From Sweltsa coloradensis (taxonomy: Eukaryota; Arthropoda; Insecta; Plecoptera; Chloroperlidae): DNA of 64,000 nt. The position numbers and the translations under genes are program-made. A model generated the notes under the pieces. The model ran no database searches and was not told the origin of the DNA. It was given only the letters and a program-made list of their open reading frames with translations. Below, piece after piece: positions 11,166 to 22,789 of this stretch (positions are counted from its first letter, which is position 1; each line of letters begins with the position of its first letter). Location of the stretch: the NCBI GenBank assembly GCA_024449915.1, contig JAMZAV010003198.1, positions 62,001-126,000 of the forward strand. Direction: 5' to 3'.

Positions 11166-13499
11166 CAAACAATTGTTAGATAGCAGGCCTAATTTTTAAC
11201 ATAATTTATAACAATTCTTACGGTCTGCCGTAATAATAATTATTAACAATTCTTGCGTTCTGCTGTAAGAATATACACGGCGAACTATAAAAGTACCGAC
11301 CGGTAACTGTATGTTCATGTTGGTTGGCATGCTTATTGAGCTTGACCAAATGCTTGGCACGAATGTCACTAGAACGGTAGGTTATAGGCCTAGGCTTAGT
11401 AGGTTCAACTTTAATTTCTTGAGGCTAGATCTAGGCCTAGACACAACAGTAAAAAAACACTTCCACCCCACCTTGACAATGAACTTTTGGCTGTATTCAA
11501 CCTGAACAGGAGATTATAGGCCCAAAGGGCTAGCTAGGGCCTAGTAAGCTTTAGAATTGCTCCAGGGCCAGGCTCTACACCCCAATTATTCAGATTTATT
11601 CCTCCAGTCTAAAACCTGGGCCTCTAGAGATAGGCCTAGCCCTAGCCCTAGCCTAGTAGGGGGTCCCCACACGGAAATAATCATTCAATCTTTTTAAAAC
11701 AATCATTGATTTTCTGCCCGATGATTGAATTGGAATAACTATTGAGCAAACATTATTGGAAATAATTATTGAGGGATTATTGGATTTATTGAAAATTATT
11801 ACAGGTGCATTTTTGTACAAAAAATATGTAGAAAAAAATCACTACAAAACCAAATGACTCGACTCATTATATATGTTTGGGCACCCTCGATAATAATATG
11901 TAGGTTAAAAAGTGTAAAAAAGTTTGTTCAGACGGGGATCGAACCAGGGCCGGCTGCATAACAGTCCCCCATCATAACGACATGCTATTTCTGCCAGTGG
12001 ACTCTCACTGCTTCTGTTACCTACTCGTATTCAATGAGGAAAAGTAAATAAATACGTGTTTAAAAAATAACGTTTTTATTCTGTGGATGAATAATAATTA
12101 CTAAGTAAAACAGTTTAGAACCTCCTTTGAAATTTGAATTGTTGTTTCAAGAAATGGTCTGAGATGAGCACCACCACAGCGCCACCTGTCGGTGACGTCT
12201 GCAAACTACCATACTGCCTGGCTGGTGGTTGTAGGAACTAGTATGAAGTTGCGGTGCTGCCCGAGATTGGCGGGTATAGGAAATAGGTAGGAAATGGGGA
12301 TTAGTTTACATGTCTCATCCAAAGATAGAAACGTATAATTACCTCCTAAATGACATGAACTCCTGATACTCGGAAATCAACTTTAACCGCGTTCGGAGTA
12401 TTTTCGCCTCCATTTTTATGAAAAACTATTTGACTTGGAAACGCCCAGGAAATGGCGAATATTGAAGAAAGATTTACAAGTCGATTTCGACTAATAAAAG
12501 TTTGATTGGCGAAAATCAAAATGCACTCACCTGAGCCCAGACCATCAAGAAATCACTTGCCGCACTTATATTGACGATATAACACTTTGATCTGCCCAAA
12601 ATCGAATGTTTAATGTTGAAAATGACGTGAAAATGCCTGCTAGAAAGAAAGCCATTCTTGCACGAGCCAAAGATTATACTAAAGTACAACAGTCTAAGGG
12701 GTGAACACTAAACGCCAATTCACAAACGGGATCCGAACCTTGTTGCTAGTAGATGAGTTAACGTCATAGAGTGGCCATTCAGTGCTACCGGCTGCCATGT
12801 TTTATCAAAAATTACATAGTTTTGTCAAACTGCAGTAAAAGTAAACTAAATGGGCATGAAAAAGACATAAAAATAGTTGCTCTGTTTGTTGCGCATTTGT
12901 TTTTCAAGTCTGTAAGCTTTACGACAGCTGAGGAAACAAGACAATTATTTTGCAACCACATGGATACAGTGTATAGCCACTCTCTGCTTAAAATCCTCCG
13001 TGTCCCGTGTTTACTTTCGTGCCGTCTCATAACCTATAAATCCATTGAAGTGCATTTCGTGAGCAACAAGATGCTATTTCAGCAAAACAGGAGTTGAATC
13101 GGCTAAACTAAACGTTCAATAACATACTATAACAAATATGCGTCGTGGAATGCACTCGCGAGCATGCTATAAGGTGTATGAAATGCGAGGTGGACTAGAA
13201 GCTAGGACGAAATCATGCAAAGTCTAAGGAGCTAGGCCCGGCCTATTAATACGTTATTCACCCAGGTAACCCCAATTTGATTTAGGCCTAGCCTAGGCCT
13301 AACCCTTGTGTCAAGTTCACCAATCAAGATTAATTAGTTTATTCATAAATTCAAAATTCATAATATTGACAGTGCCAAGTCTTCGATCTGTGGTCACTTT
13401 TGTGAACTAACTAGTTGAAGTGACGCAGATCACCGCTAGGTAGCAGCATCGACACTATTTTTACAACATAAATACACGCGCCACCATTCAAACGTGTAA

Positions 13500-13840
13500 G
13501 TTATTATATTACTTGTAAGTTTTACAAACGCTTTTTCAGGCGCGTTGTTAGATGAGCGTAATTGGTGTATTGAGCTGCCATCTGTTATGCAGATGGTTTT
13601 AATATTGATTTCGTTTTCCCATTGCTATGGCCTACGAGTCACGCTGGGTTTTAATTTTTACGACGACGACATGAGGATCAGGGGCGCACATTACACTACA
13701 TTATAATTATTGGATAAAGCATGTAGGTGTTTTAAGTCGAAGAATAAAAAAAGCGTAAAACTGCGATTTTCACAAGGAATAATTTTTAAATTGCGCTCAA
13801 AATTATCACAAATACATAAATTCATAAAATTGAAATATTA
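13500..13840 (-). repeat. Degenerate shared-terminus family copy inside the insertion
   Basis: Read on the minus strand, 13590-13520 matches the terminal module at 63440-63500, including GGCAGCTCAATACACCAATT, the CGCTCAT motif, and the AACGCG...GCGTT hairpin. The final CTAG is lost. Sequence to about 13830 resembles the AT-rich internal units of the same family. It marks a still older insertion carried inside the 10879-14384 element. Confidence 0.6.
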
Positions 13841-14037
13841 GGCCTGTCCAGCTTCTGATTTTAAATTTTAACATCCAGTTCTTTAAGAATGCAATAAAGA
13901 AATTCTTTTTATCTATTCATCAACGTTCTTACCACTACCAATTATTGAAATTGTAAAACGTACTTTTGTTTCAGGATAACCTAGCAAAAAATCAATTATA
14001 TCTGCATGAATTCCAATGAATTCCAATGATCAAATGA

Positions 14038-14370
14038 GCTTGAGTAGTGAACTACTTGAGGCCAGTAGTTACCTACTCGGACTCAGTAGTTAACTACTGG
14101 CACTTCAGTAGTTGGCCAGTAGTTAACTACTCGGACTCAGAAGTTAGCTACTGGCACTTCAGTAGTTAGCTACTCAAGCTCAGAAGTTAACTACTAGCCT
14201 TCCAGTAGTAAACTACTTGGACTCAGTAGTTCACTACTCAAGCCCAGTAGTTAACTACTGGGACCTTCAGTAGTTAACTACTGACATCAGTAGTAAAACT
14301 ATACGGATTGAGTAGTTGTCAGTAGTTTTACTACTGACAACTACTGAAAACTACTAAAACACCAGTAGTT
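14038..14370. repeat. Right subterminal array
   Basis: About a dozen copies of an AGTAGTTAACTACT-type palindrome are spaced by 8-12 bases with alternating spacers such as GGCACTTC, CGGACTCAG and CAAGCTCAG. The spacers differ from those of the left array although the palindromic core is shared. The repeats run to within about 15 bases of the right end. Confidence 0.8.
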
Positions 14371-15400
14371 TTTTTCTGTAAGGGTTACTTTTTATAATTT
14401 ATATTAATGATATGTACAATTGTGTTGAATTGATATTTCTTAATTTGTTTGCTGATGACACCCTTATTTCGTTCTCTGCAAAAGATGTCCTCTATGTAAT
14501 TCAAATTATAAATATTAACTTAAGGAGACTGTATAAATGGCTGTTAGTTAATAAGCTAAAACTTAATACAATGAAATCAAAATGAATGATAATACCAGGT
14601 AACAGCAAAAGTGTGATTGCACGTGAGGAAGTTGAACAGTTAATCAGTATCAATCCAATACTGATTAATGGAGAACAAATAGAAATAGTATATGAAATTA
14701 AATACCTAGGATGTCTTATTGATCACAAGTTGACGTTCAATAGTCATGCTAACTATATGATAAAATAAAATCAGTAAAAAATTAGGATTTATGTCTAGGA
14801 TAAGTGAACACTTATCAAGTTGGTCGTTAAAATTGATCTATAATACAATAATCCGTCCACATTTTGAATATTGTAGTATTATAATGTTAAATTTTAATGA
14901 AAGAGAAAAAGATGCATTGCAATGTTTGCAAAATAAACTATGAGAGTAATATTAAAGTGTAATAGGTATACAGGTATAAAAACTATGCTAAGAACATTGA
15001 ATTGGATGTGTGTCAGACAGAAGCTTCATTACGATGTTTTGGTATTTGTATTTAAACTAAAAAATGATTGTTTGCCAGCATATTTTAACGAATTCAAATC
15101 ATATAATAATAATGTACATGAACATAAAACAAGGTCAATAAATAATTTTAATGTTATATATGTGAACAAAGTTGCAACTCAAAAATCAATATTTTATGCT
15201 GGATTAAGAATGTTTGATAAATTGCCTAAAAGTATAAAAAATATAACCAAAAAAAACTTGTTAAAATTTAAATCTGAATGTATAACATATGTATTTGTTT
15301 ACCAACCGTACAATTAGAAAGAGTTACTAGAAATAAATGTAATGTATGAAATGTATTGTATTGTAATGTGTGTAATAGCTGATGAAGCTAAATAAATAAA

Positions 15401-15840
15401 TGAATTGAATTGATGATGATGGTTGTCACACAAAGTTGTTACAGTCAAAAGTATAAAAGTATGGACTTGATCTACACTTGTAGCAGGGCCAAAAGAAGAA
15501 TCGTTCATTCTTGGTACGTTCGCCAACTCTTAGAAGACCAACGACTGTCAGATCCCCCCCCCCCCAACAAAACGGGCAATTTGGGGTCATTTTTACTTCT
15601 TTTTTTGGAAAAGTTAAAAACATTATTTCCGGAACAAACAAATAAAATGAAAGTGTGGATGAAATTATATTTTTAATTCCTTACACGAATCAAAAGTATG
15701 AAATAGATTTCGTTCAACGATTAATTGGCCTTGAAAAAATAAAAACTATTGAAAAATTCAGAGATGCACCCCTGTAACCCGCACCCACCACTGGCCAACA
15801 AGTGGATGTCTACTCCAAAATAATCAACCTATTTGATTGT
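15401..15840. other. No gene recognised
   Basis: This is AT-rich sequence with a poly-C tract near 15555. Short frames on both strands overlap each other and have no known domain. Confidence 0.35.
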
Positions 15841-16447
15841 GCGAAGATTCCATTCTTCTACACTGGAGAAAAAAATCCGGACTGTTTTTATTTTTTATTT
15901 TTTTTGTTTGTATTTTTGTGTGTTCGTTAACACGATTCTGGCTAAATTGATACTCCAATTGCGATAAAATTTTCTGAAGGCCTTTGAAATCTCTGAACTT
16001 AGAACTGCCACGTTTTTGAGCGAAATCAAAAATTATTTCTCATGAAAATAGCAATTTTACGATTTTTTTGGTTTTTAATAAAATTCTTCGACTTATAACA
16101 GATATATGCTTTATCCGATTGTAATGATTTTTTCACAGCACCTTAATTTTATGAATTAATATATTCGTGTGAAATTTGAGCGCATCAAAAAATTATTTCT
16201 CGTGATAATTGCAATATTACGATTTTTTTATTTTTTTATTTCTTCGTCTTAAAACACCTAGATGCTATATCCGATTGTAATAATTTTTTCAAAGAACCTT
16301 AATTTTATGAAATAATATATTCGTGTGAAATTTGAGCGTCATCGAATAATTATTTCTTACGTAATTCGCAATTGTACGTTTTTTTCGTTTTTAAACAATT
16401 ACGCTCATCCAACAACGCGCCTGAAAAGCGTTTGCGAAGCTTCCTAG
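15841..16447 (+). mobile_element. Shared-terminus family, copy a
   Basis: The left part (GCGAAGATTCCATTC, then ACACTGGAGAAAAAAATCC) matches 62775-62815. The body has tandem units of about 160 bp containing TTTATCCGATTGTAATGATT and ATATATTCGTGTGAAATTTG. The right end is CGCTCATCCAACAACGCG, a short AACGC/GCGTT stem, then CTTCCTAG followed by T. There is no coding capacity. A hairpin followed by CTAG and T resembles the 3' end of Helitron-type elements. The subterminal inverted motif and central tandem repeats resemble Helentron-associated (HINE) elements. The class is inferred. Confidence 0.65.
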
Positions 16448-16469
16448 TAATAATAATGTATTATTATAT

Positions 16470-17025
16470 TTCTCGATTTGGTTAGTCGGAAAACTCTCCC
16501 GTAGGTGTAATTGTTACCCCCCAAAATACAAAAATTTGTAAAAAAAAAAAAAAAACGGCAGCCAAGCTCTCCTTCTAAAGTCCTCGGCTGTGAATGTTGT
16601 GAGATATATAGAAGTTGAGCCAAGCATTTCATTCTTTCTCCATAGTTTCGTATTGAAAGAAGTAAGATCATTTCGCCTGTTGACGAGCGCCAAGCCAACC
16701 ATTTTCGTGGTAAAAAAAAGTAAAAATTTTAAACTCAAAATCATAAAAAAAATTACTTGGCTATTGACTTTTTAGAGTCCTCGTACCAAAATCAATAGCC
16801 AAGTAATTTTTTATGATTTTAGGTTTAAAATTTTTACTTTTTTTACCACGAAAATAGTTGGCTTGGCGCTCGTCAACAGGCGAAATGATCTTACTTCTTT
16901 TCAATACGAAACTATGGAGAAAGAATTAAATGCTTGGCTCAACTTCTATATCTCACAACATTCACAGCCGAAGACTTTAGAAGGAGAGCTTGGCTGCCGT
17001 TTTTTACAATTTTTTGTATTTTGGG
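16470..17025. repeat. Palindromic repeat, about 0.5 kb
   Basis: Arms 16520-16767 and 16792-17025 are near-perfect inverted copies around a loop of about 24 bases. The left flank starting TTCTCGATTTGGTTAGTCGG (16470) is the same lead sequence that opens the tRNA-like units at 48390 and 48689. Frames on both strands are mirror images of each other and are not genes. Confidence 0.85.
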
Positions 17026-17284
17026 TGGATATCACATCTTTTTGTTGTTTGTATCATATCAAGGCGTGAAATACGTGTAAAGGTGGATGCAGTGCCTTTT
17101 AAAACAGATTCTATAGAAACAAAAGCTACCATCTTTTGTTTTTGTTTACAATCTGTAGTTGGCAATATACAATGTTTTTATTAAATTTCCTATGGTTAAA
17201 GTCGTCTTGGGTGTTTGTGTGAATGATTTGTTGACCGGAATATAACACATTGACGCATAATTTTAATCAGTAATTAATATATTA
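17026..17284. other. No feature recognised
   Basis: This is AT-rich spacer between the palindrome and the next element. Confidence 0.4.
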
Positions 17285-18228
17285 CTAGGAAAACGCTAAA
17301 GTCCCGCCGCGTTGATGGATGAGCGTTTTTGTAAGTTTTAGTTTGCGTGGGACCATTTTTCCTTTGCAAGTGCTTTGTGAATGCATTGTAGGTGACTGTT
17401 GTCAAGTTTCTATTGTTTCTTGTTAGTTGTTATTATAAACCTCAAAAACATATTTTAAAACCATTATTTCTATGCATTCTGGATAACTTTGTCAACTTTT
17501 GCAACTTTTTCTTTCAAAAGGTACTACATCACCATAACCTTAATGTCCTTGTGAAATATGAACGTTGTAGCCCCACCCGTTTGGTCACAATCGGTCCAAA
17601 TGCGACGAAAATATCGCACTAAAAATCGAAAAACTCATATAAAAACCTTTATTTCTATGGAATCTAGATAACTTTCTCAACTTTTTCTTTTAAAAGGTAC
17701 TACATCACCATAACATCAATGTCTATGTGAAATATGAACGTTGTAGCCCCACCCGTTGGGTCAGATTCGGCCCAAATGTGTCGAAAATATCGAACTAAAA
17801 ATCGAAAAACTCATATTAAAACCTTTATTTCTATGGGTTCTAGCTAACTTTTTCAGCTTTTTCTTTCACAAGGTACCAAATCACCATTATCCTTAAGTCA
17901 ATGTGAAATATGAACGTTGTAGTCCCACCCGTTTGGTCAGAATCGACTCAAATGTAACGAAAATATCGCACTAAAAATCGAAAAAAATCGTAAAAGTACG
18001 ATATTCATAAGAAATATTTCTTCGATTGTACCCAAAAACGTAGCAAGTCTAAGTTCAGAGAAAACGAAGGTCAACTCAAATTTTCATCAATCTCGCATAT
18101 GTTGTTTGCCCGGTAGAGAGCGAACAAACAGACAGAAATACAAACAAAAAAAACAAAAAACATTGGAGCTAAATTTTTTGGGGGTCAGTGAAATTGAAGT
18201 CTTCGCTTCGCTCGCTACGCTCATCCAA
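17285..18228 (-). mobile_element. Shared-terminus family, copy b (different body)
   Basis: On the minus strand this runs from TTGGATGAGCGTAGCGAGCG (ending at 18228) to GCGTTTTCCTAG followed by T (17285). The termini match copies a and f. The body differs: about three tandem units of roughly 170-180 bp (17440-17975), each with ATATGAACGTTGTAG and CCCACCCGTTTGGTC-type sequence. Short blocks such as CTAAGTTCAGAG are still shared with the other body. No frame has coding value. Confidence 0.65.
17440..17975. repeat. Tandem repeat, about 3 units
   Basis: The units start near AAAACTCATAT / ACCTTTATTTCTATGG and end in AAAATATCGCACTAAAAATCG. Unit length is about 170-180 bp, with moderate divergence. 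A related single unit lies at 34205-34350 inside another insertion. Confidence 0.75.
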
Positions 18229-18284
18229 AAATTGTATTAAATACTACCTAAGTTTTTCCCAAAGTTAAGGGTGGTAGGGAACAG

Positions 18285-18880
18285 TGGGGGTGAAATATCG
18301 CTTGCCTCCTGGCGGATTCTTATGTTTTATGTTATTATGTACCATCATGCCAAATTTCATGCTGATAACTCATTAGGTGCCTTAATGGTGAATGCTGGAA
18401 ATCAAGGTAAAAATAATATAAACTATAAGCGATGGGGGTTACAAAAATGGGGTTTAGGAAATGAGAATAGGCCGATTGGGTTAAAACACATTCAAACATA
18501 ATTTTAATAACTAATTTGAATAAAACATCAATTTTAGAAGTGAGCTATGAATTATTCCAATTTATGGGGGTGGAATATCGCTTGCCTCTCGGTGGATTAT
18601 TTTTTATATTATTATGTACCATCATGTCAGATTTCATGATGATAACTCATTAGGTGCCTACGTGGTGAATGCGCTGGAAATCAAGGTAAAAATAATATAA
18701 ACTATTAGGGATGGGGGTTGACAAAATGTGGTTCATATAATGAGAATAGGCCGATTGGGTTTGAACACATTACAAAATAATTTTAATAACTAATTTGATT
18801 AAAAATTCAATTTTGGGTTAGAGCTATGAATTATTTTAATTTTAGGGGGTGTTGGGGGTGGAATATTGTTTGTCTCTCGG
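18285..18880 (+). repeat. Tandem repeat, about 285 bp period, 2.1 copies
   Basis: The motif GGGGGTGRAATATCGCTTGCC recurs at about 18285, 18566 and, more diverged, 18853. The intervening sequence (ATTATGTACCATCATG, AACTCATTAGGTGCC, GAGAATAGGCCGATTGGGTT) aligns throughout. No coding frame is conserved between units. Confidence 0.8.
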
Positions 18881-19250
18881 CGGAAGTGTGAGAGTCTGAG
18901 GTACATCTAAGTGTGGTCCAAGTTTCATTGTTCTAAGATGTACCGTTTCCTCTCTCTGGCAGAATCCCCCCCCCCCCCCCAACCAGCCAGCCGAAAGATT
19001 TTAGTCGATTTTTACGCACTTTTTTAACACAGAACGGGTTATCGGATCGGTCTGATTTTTTTTTTTGGTATGTCATGGACCACATATCAGGTCGTATACC
19101 GAGTTTCAAGATTGTAAATCTTTCGGGACGGCGTGTGCAGATAGCTGAAAACCCCCCAACTCGGGTAGCTGTAAACAGGGTCGAGTAAGTCATCGCCTTC
19201 TAGCATTCGCGTGCGCTTGGCTGCGGGTGAACTACCGTCACCCTAGATTA
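18881..19250. other. Spacer with poly-C tract
   Basis: A C tract lies near 18966-18980. A minus-strand frame of 86 codons crosses it but has no known motif. Nothing else is seen. Confidence 0.35.
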
Positions 19251-20324
19251 TTGGATGAGCGAAGCGAAGATTTCATTTCACTTCACTGGAGAAACAAATA
19301 CGTTTTTTTTCCTTCTTTTTTTCCCTTTTTTTTGTATTTTTGTGTGTTTGTTAACACGATTCCGGCTAAACCAATACTTTAATTGCAATGAAATTTTCTG
19401 GAGGCCTTCGAAAACTCTGAACTTAGAACTGCCACGTTTTTGAGCACAATCGAAAAATTATTTCTCATAAAAATCGCAATTTTACGATTTTTTTCGATTT
19501 TTTTAAAATATCTTCCAACTATAACACCTACATGCTTTATCCGATTGTAATGATTTTTTCATAGAACCTTAATTTTATGAATTTATATATTCGTGTGAAA
19601 TTTGAGCGCAATCCAAAAATAACTTTTCATGGAAATCGCAATTTTACGTTTTTTATTTTTTTATTTTACATTTCTTCAAATTATAACGTCTACTAGTCCG
19701 TGTAACAAGCTGCTAAAACTATAGGAACATTTCAAATCTGGAAACCAGCACCAAAATTTAGGAGCTGGTAAAACACATATTTTAGAATGTTATTTTCACG
19801 GGGGACACGCATGGTAGCAAATAAGTCACCTGTCATGGCGTCCACAAGATGGCCGCCAAAATAATTCTTAAAATTGCTGTAACACAAGAAGTAATCATCA
19901 GATTTGGATAAACAAGGTTTTGTTTTATTCGGTTTTTAATGCTCTACAAAAATGTAACGAGAAATTTTACCGTAAATACAATAGTTTTAGTTATATTTAT
20001 ATATTATTACAATGTATTGCAATTATAGCACTGTTTAGTATATATATAGAATTATTTATATGTAGAATTCGCTAGATTGTCATAAAATTTTCAGACTATA
20101 CTAAAATAACGCCAATAAATCCAAAATTTAAAGTCCCGAAACGAAATTCCTGTAACTTTTTGATTAATTAATTAATGAAATTAAGCATTAATTAAATCCC
20201 AATCAAAAGTTTCTTATTCATTTACCAAAGTCACGTAGTGTATCACACAAGAACAATATGACCACAATGAACCAAAAAATTATTAGTTCCAAAAATTTAT
20301 TCCAATCACTTTCCTATTAATTCA

Positions 20325-21387
20325 ATTAATAAAAAATAATGACAATAATCTCAATTAATTTTGTAAAATTAACACAATGTAGTCGACCTTGGAATTATTT
20401 CAAAGGTAGTTTTAAGGCGAATAAATGTAATGAAAATTTTCATTAATTAAATTAATTAATCGCCGAATTAATTACATTTTAGTAAAATTATCCCACTTTT
20501 GACATATGTATTGTTATGTATACCAGAAACTCGATCGATCGTCATAAAAATATACTTCTTTACTGACATCATGCCAATGAATCCGAATTGTCATGTCCCG
20601 GAACAAAATTCCTATAACTTACCGATTAATTAAGAAATTAAATGAAGAATTTCTTATATCCCAATAATTGTTGTTGTCACTCAATCAACACATACAAAAT
20701 GCCAACAGAAGTATAAAATATAAACAATGCAAGTATAATTTTAAAAATTAATACTCCCAAAATCAAGTTAAAGCTACTTTTCTGTTAATTGAATTTCCCA
20801 CAAAATTATTTTCCTGTAAAATAAGCATGCAAATGGTTCTTAGTGTGGCTGTGTTAATTTTACACAACACATGGTGATTATATCAAGTAATTTAATTCAT
20901 AAATTAATTCAATTAACGGGAAAGTAGCATGAACTTAATTTTGGGACTATAAATTTTTAAAATTATACTCGCATTGTTTATATTTGATACTTCTGTTGGC
21001 ATTTTGTATGTTTTAATTGAGTGCCAACAACAATTATTGAGATATAAGTAATTCTTCACTTAATTTCTTAATAAATCGGTAAGTTATAGGAATTTTGTTT
21101 CGGGACATGACATTTTGGATTCATTGGCATTATGTCAGTAGAGTGGTATATTTTTATGACGATCGATCGAGTTTTAGGTATACATTACAATACATATGTC
21201 AAAAGTGGGATTATTTAACTAAACTGTAATTAATTCGGTGATTCATTTATTTAATTAATTAATTTTTTCATTTCATTTATTCGTCTTAAAACAAGCTTTA
21301 AAACGATACCAAGGTCGATCACATTGTGTTAATTTTACAAAATTAATTGAGATTATTGTCATTATTTTCAATTAATTTTATTAATTT
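20325..21387. repeat. Inner palindrome 1
   Basis: Arms of about 0.5 kb mirror each other around position 20857. For example CAAGGTCGATCACATTGTG near 21311-21330 pairs with CACAATGTAGTCGACCTTGG near 20374-20393. Several short indels separate the arms, so they have diverged since formation. Confidence 0.8.
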
Positions 21388-22789
21388 TATTAATATAATC
21401 CTGCCAAATAAGATCGTATATTGACGTTTGGAGGAAAAAATTGCGATGTCGCTGAATTTTTTCAGTAACCTTCCTTATATAATACTTATTAACATACTAA
21501 AACTCCCCTACAATCGGACTGGAGCTTCGGCCGCCATATTGGAAAATGGTGGCCAAAAGGTGTTTGTTGACGAATATCTCCAAATTGGTTTCAGGTAGAC
21601 AAAATATCTCGATAGCAAAAATATTCTTCATTTAATTCCCTACAAAACAGGTTTCTTCTATAGTTTTGGTAGGGGCAAAGGTTACGTCACAAAATCGAGG
21701 TTTATATGTTGCTTATTGGAGTTCCAGCTTATTTCCAAATTTTCTCGCCCAGCATCAAACAATGCCCGGTAAATCCGTAAGAAATCGATTTAAATACATA
21801 AGGACTTTTGTACGTGGTTCATGAAAGCTTCCATTAGTATTTTAAAAAAAAACATTTTTGCGAAATCGGATTTTGCATTAACCCGGAATTTGGGTTTTTC
21901 CATTGTTGGCATTTCCTCAAAAATGCCATATTTGACTGTCCATTATTAAGCACTAAATAGCATTGGAGGAAAAATTCTTCCTATGCACATTGAAATGACT
22001 CAAATAATGATCCAATTACAACCAAAGTTTAAATCCAATATGGCTGATAATTCCTAATATCCACAACATCCAAGTGAATTATGTTACAAAAAGAGTGTAA
22101 AAACAGCACGAAAACAGTATTCATATTGTGAATATTAGGAATTAGCAGCCATATTGGATTTGAACTTTGGTTGTAATCGGATCTTTATTTAAGTCATTTC
22201 AATGTGCGTAGAAAGAATTTTTCCTTTAATGCTATTTAGTGCTTAATAATGGACAGTAAAATATGGCATTTTTTAGAAAATGCCAACAATGGAAAAACCC
22301 AAATTCCGGGTTAATGCAAAATCCGATTTCGCAAAACTGATTTTTTTAATACTAATGGAAGCTTTCATGAACCCCGTACAAAAATCCTTATGTATTTAAA
22401 TCTATTTCTTACGGATTTACTGGGCATTGTTTGATGCTGGGCGTGAAAATTTGGAAATTAGCTGGTACTCCAATAAGCAACATATAAACCACGATTTTGT
22501 GACGTAACCTTTGCCCCTACCAAAACTATATAAGATACCTGTTTTGCAGAGAATTAAATGGGGAATATTTTTGCTTTTGAGATATTTTGTCTATCTCAAA
22601 CAAGTTTGGTGATATTCGATAACAAACACTTTTTGATCGCCATTTTCCAATATGGCGGCCGAAGCTCCAGTCCGATTGTAGGGAAGTTTTAGTATGTTGA
22701 TAAGTATCATTTAAGGAAAGTCTCTGCAAAAATTCAGCGACATCGCAATTTTTTCCTCCAAAAATTCTTATTTGACAGCATTAATATGA
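21388..22789. repeat. Inner palindrome 2
   Basis: Arms of about 0.65 kb mirror each other around position 22095, with a loop of roughly 60 bases. For example GGCCGCCATATTGGAAAATGG near 21529 pairs with CCATTTTCCAATATGGCGGCC near 22640. A frame at 22526-22729 is a shadow of the repeat. Confidence 0.85.

Larger units (their letters stand above)
10879..14384. mobile_element. 3.5 kb inverted-repeat element with palindromic subterminal arrays
   Basis: The ends are CCCTTACAGAAAAA at the left and its complement TTTTTCTGTAAGGG at the right, with about 20 matching bases. The flanks both carry TT (10877-10878 and 14385-14386). Removing the element and one TT leaves the reverse transcriptase in frame across the junction, so the boundaries are firm. 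Inside each end is a tandem array built on a GTAGTTAACTAC-like palindrome (listed separately). The 2.9 kb interior has no transposase; the frame at 12771-13097 shows no known motif. It looks non-autonomous. The end sequence and 2 bp duplication did not let me name a superfamily. Confidence 0.8.
10520..15400 (+). mobile_element. 5'-truncated non-LTR retrotransposon, split by a later insertion
   Basis: The plus-strand reverse transcriptase has motif A as VFLDFKRAFETIN (about 10675-10713) and motif B as GVPQGSVLAP (about 10845-10874). Motif B lies one base out of register with the upstream frame. Motif C, FADDT, lies beyond the insertion at about 14450-14464. Downstream come KYLGCLIDHKLTF (about 14701) and a C-terminal region (14940-15317) like CR1/Jockey-type pol proteins. 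The 3' end is TAAATAAATAAATGAATTGAATTGA near 15390. No endonuclease is seen, so the copy is 5'-truncated. It also has stops near 14582 and 14766. A 3.5 kb element interrupts it at 10879-14384. Confidence 0.85.

Noticed and set aside
11938..12015. Minus-strand tRNA-like sequence with a B-box (GGTTCGATCCCC)
   Set aside because: Only the T-arm half is convincing. No acceptor pairing or A-box could be made, so it may be a worn tRNA-derived repeat and was not annotated.
14040..14370. CRISPR-like array because of regularly spaced palindromic motifs
   Set aside because: The spacers are 8-12 bases and themselves repeated, and the array ends at a transposon terminus. It is a subterminal motif array.
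22526..22729. Minus-strand 67-codon frame in the fold-back element
   Set aside because: It lies in one arm of a palindrome. The mirrored arm does not preserve the frame.
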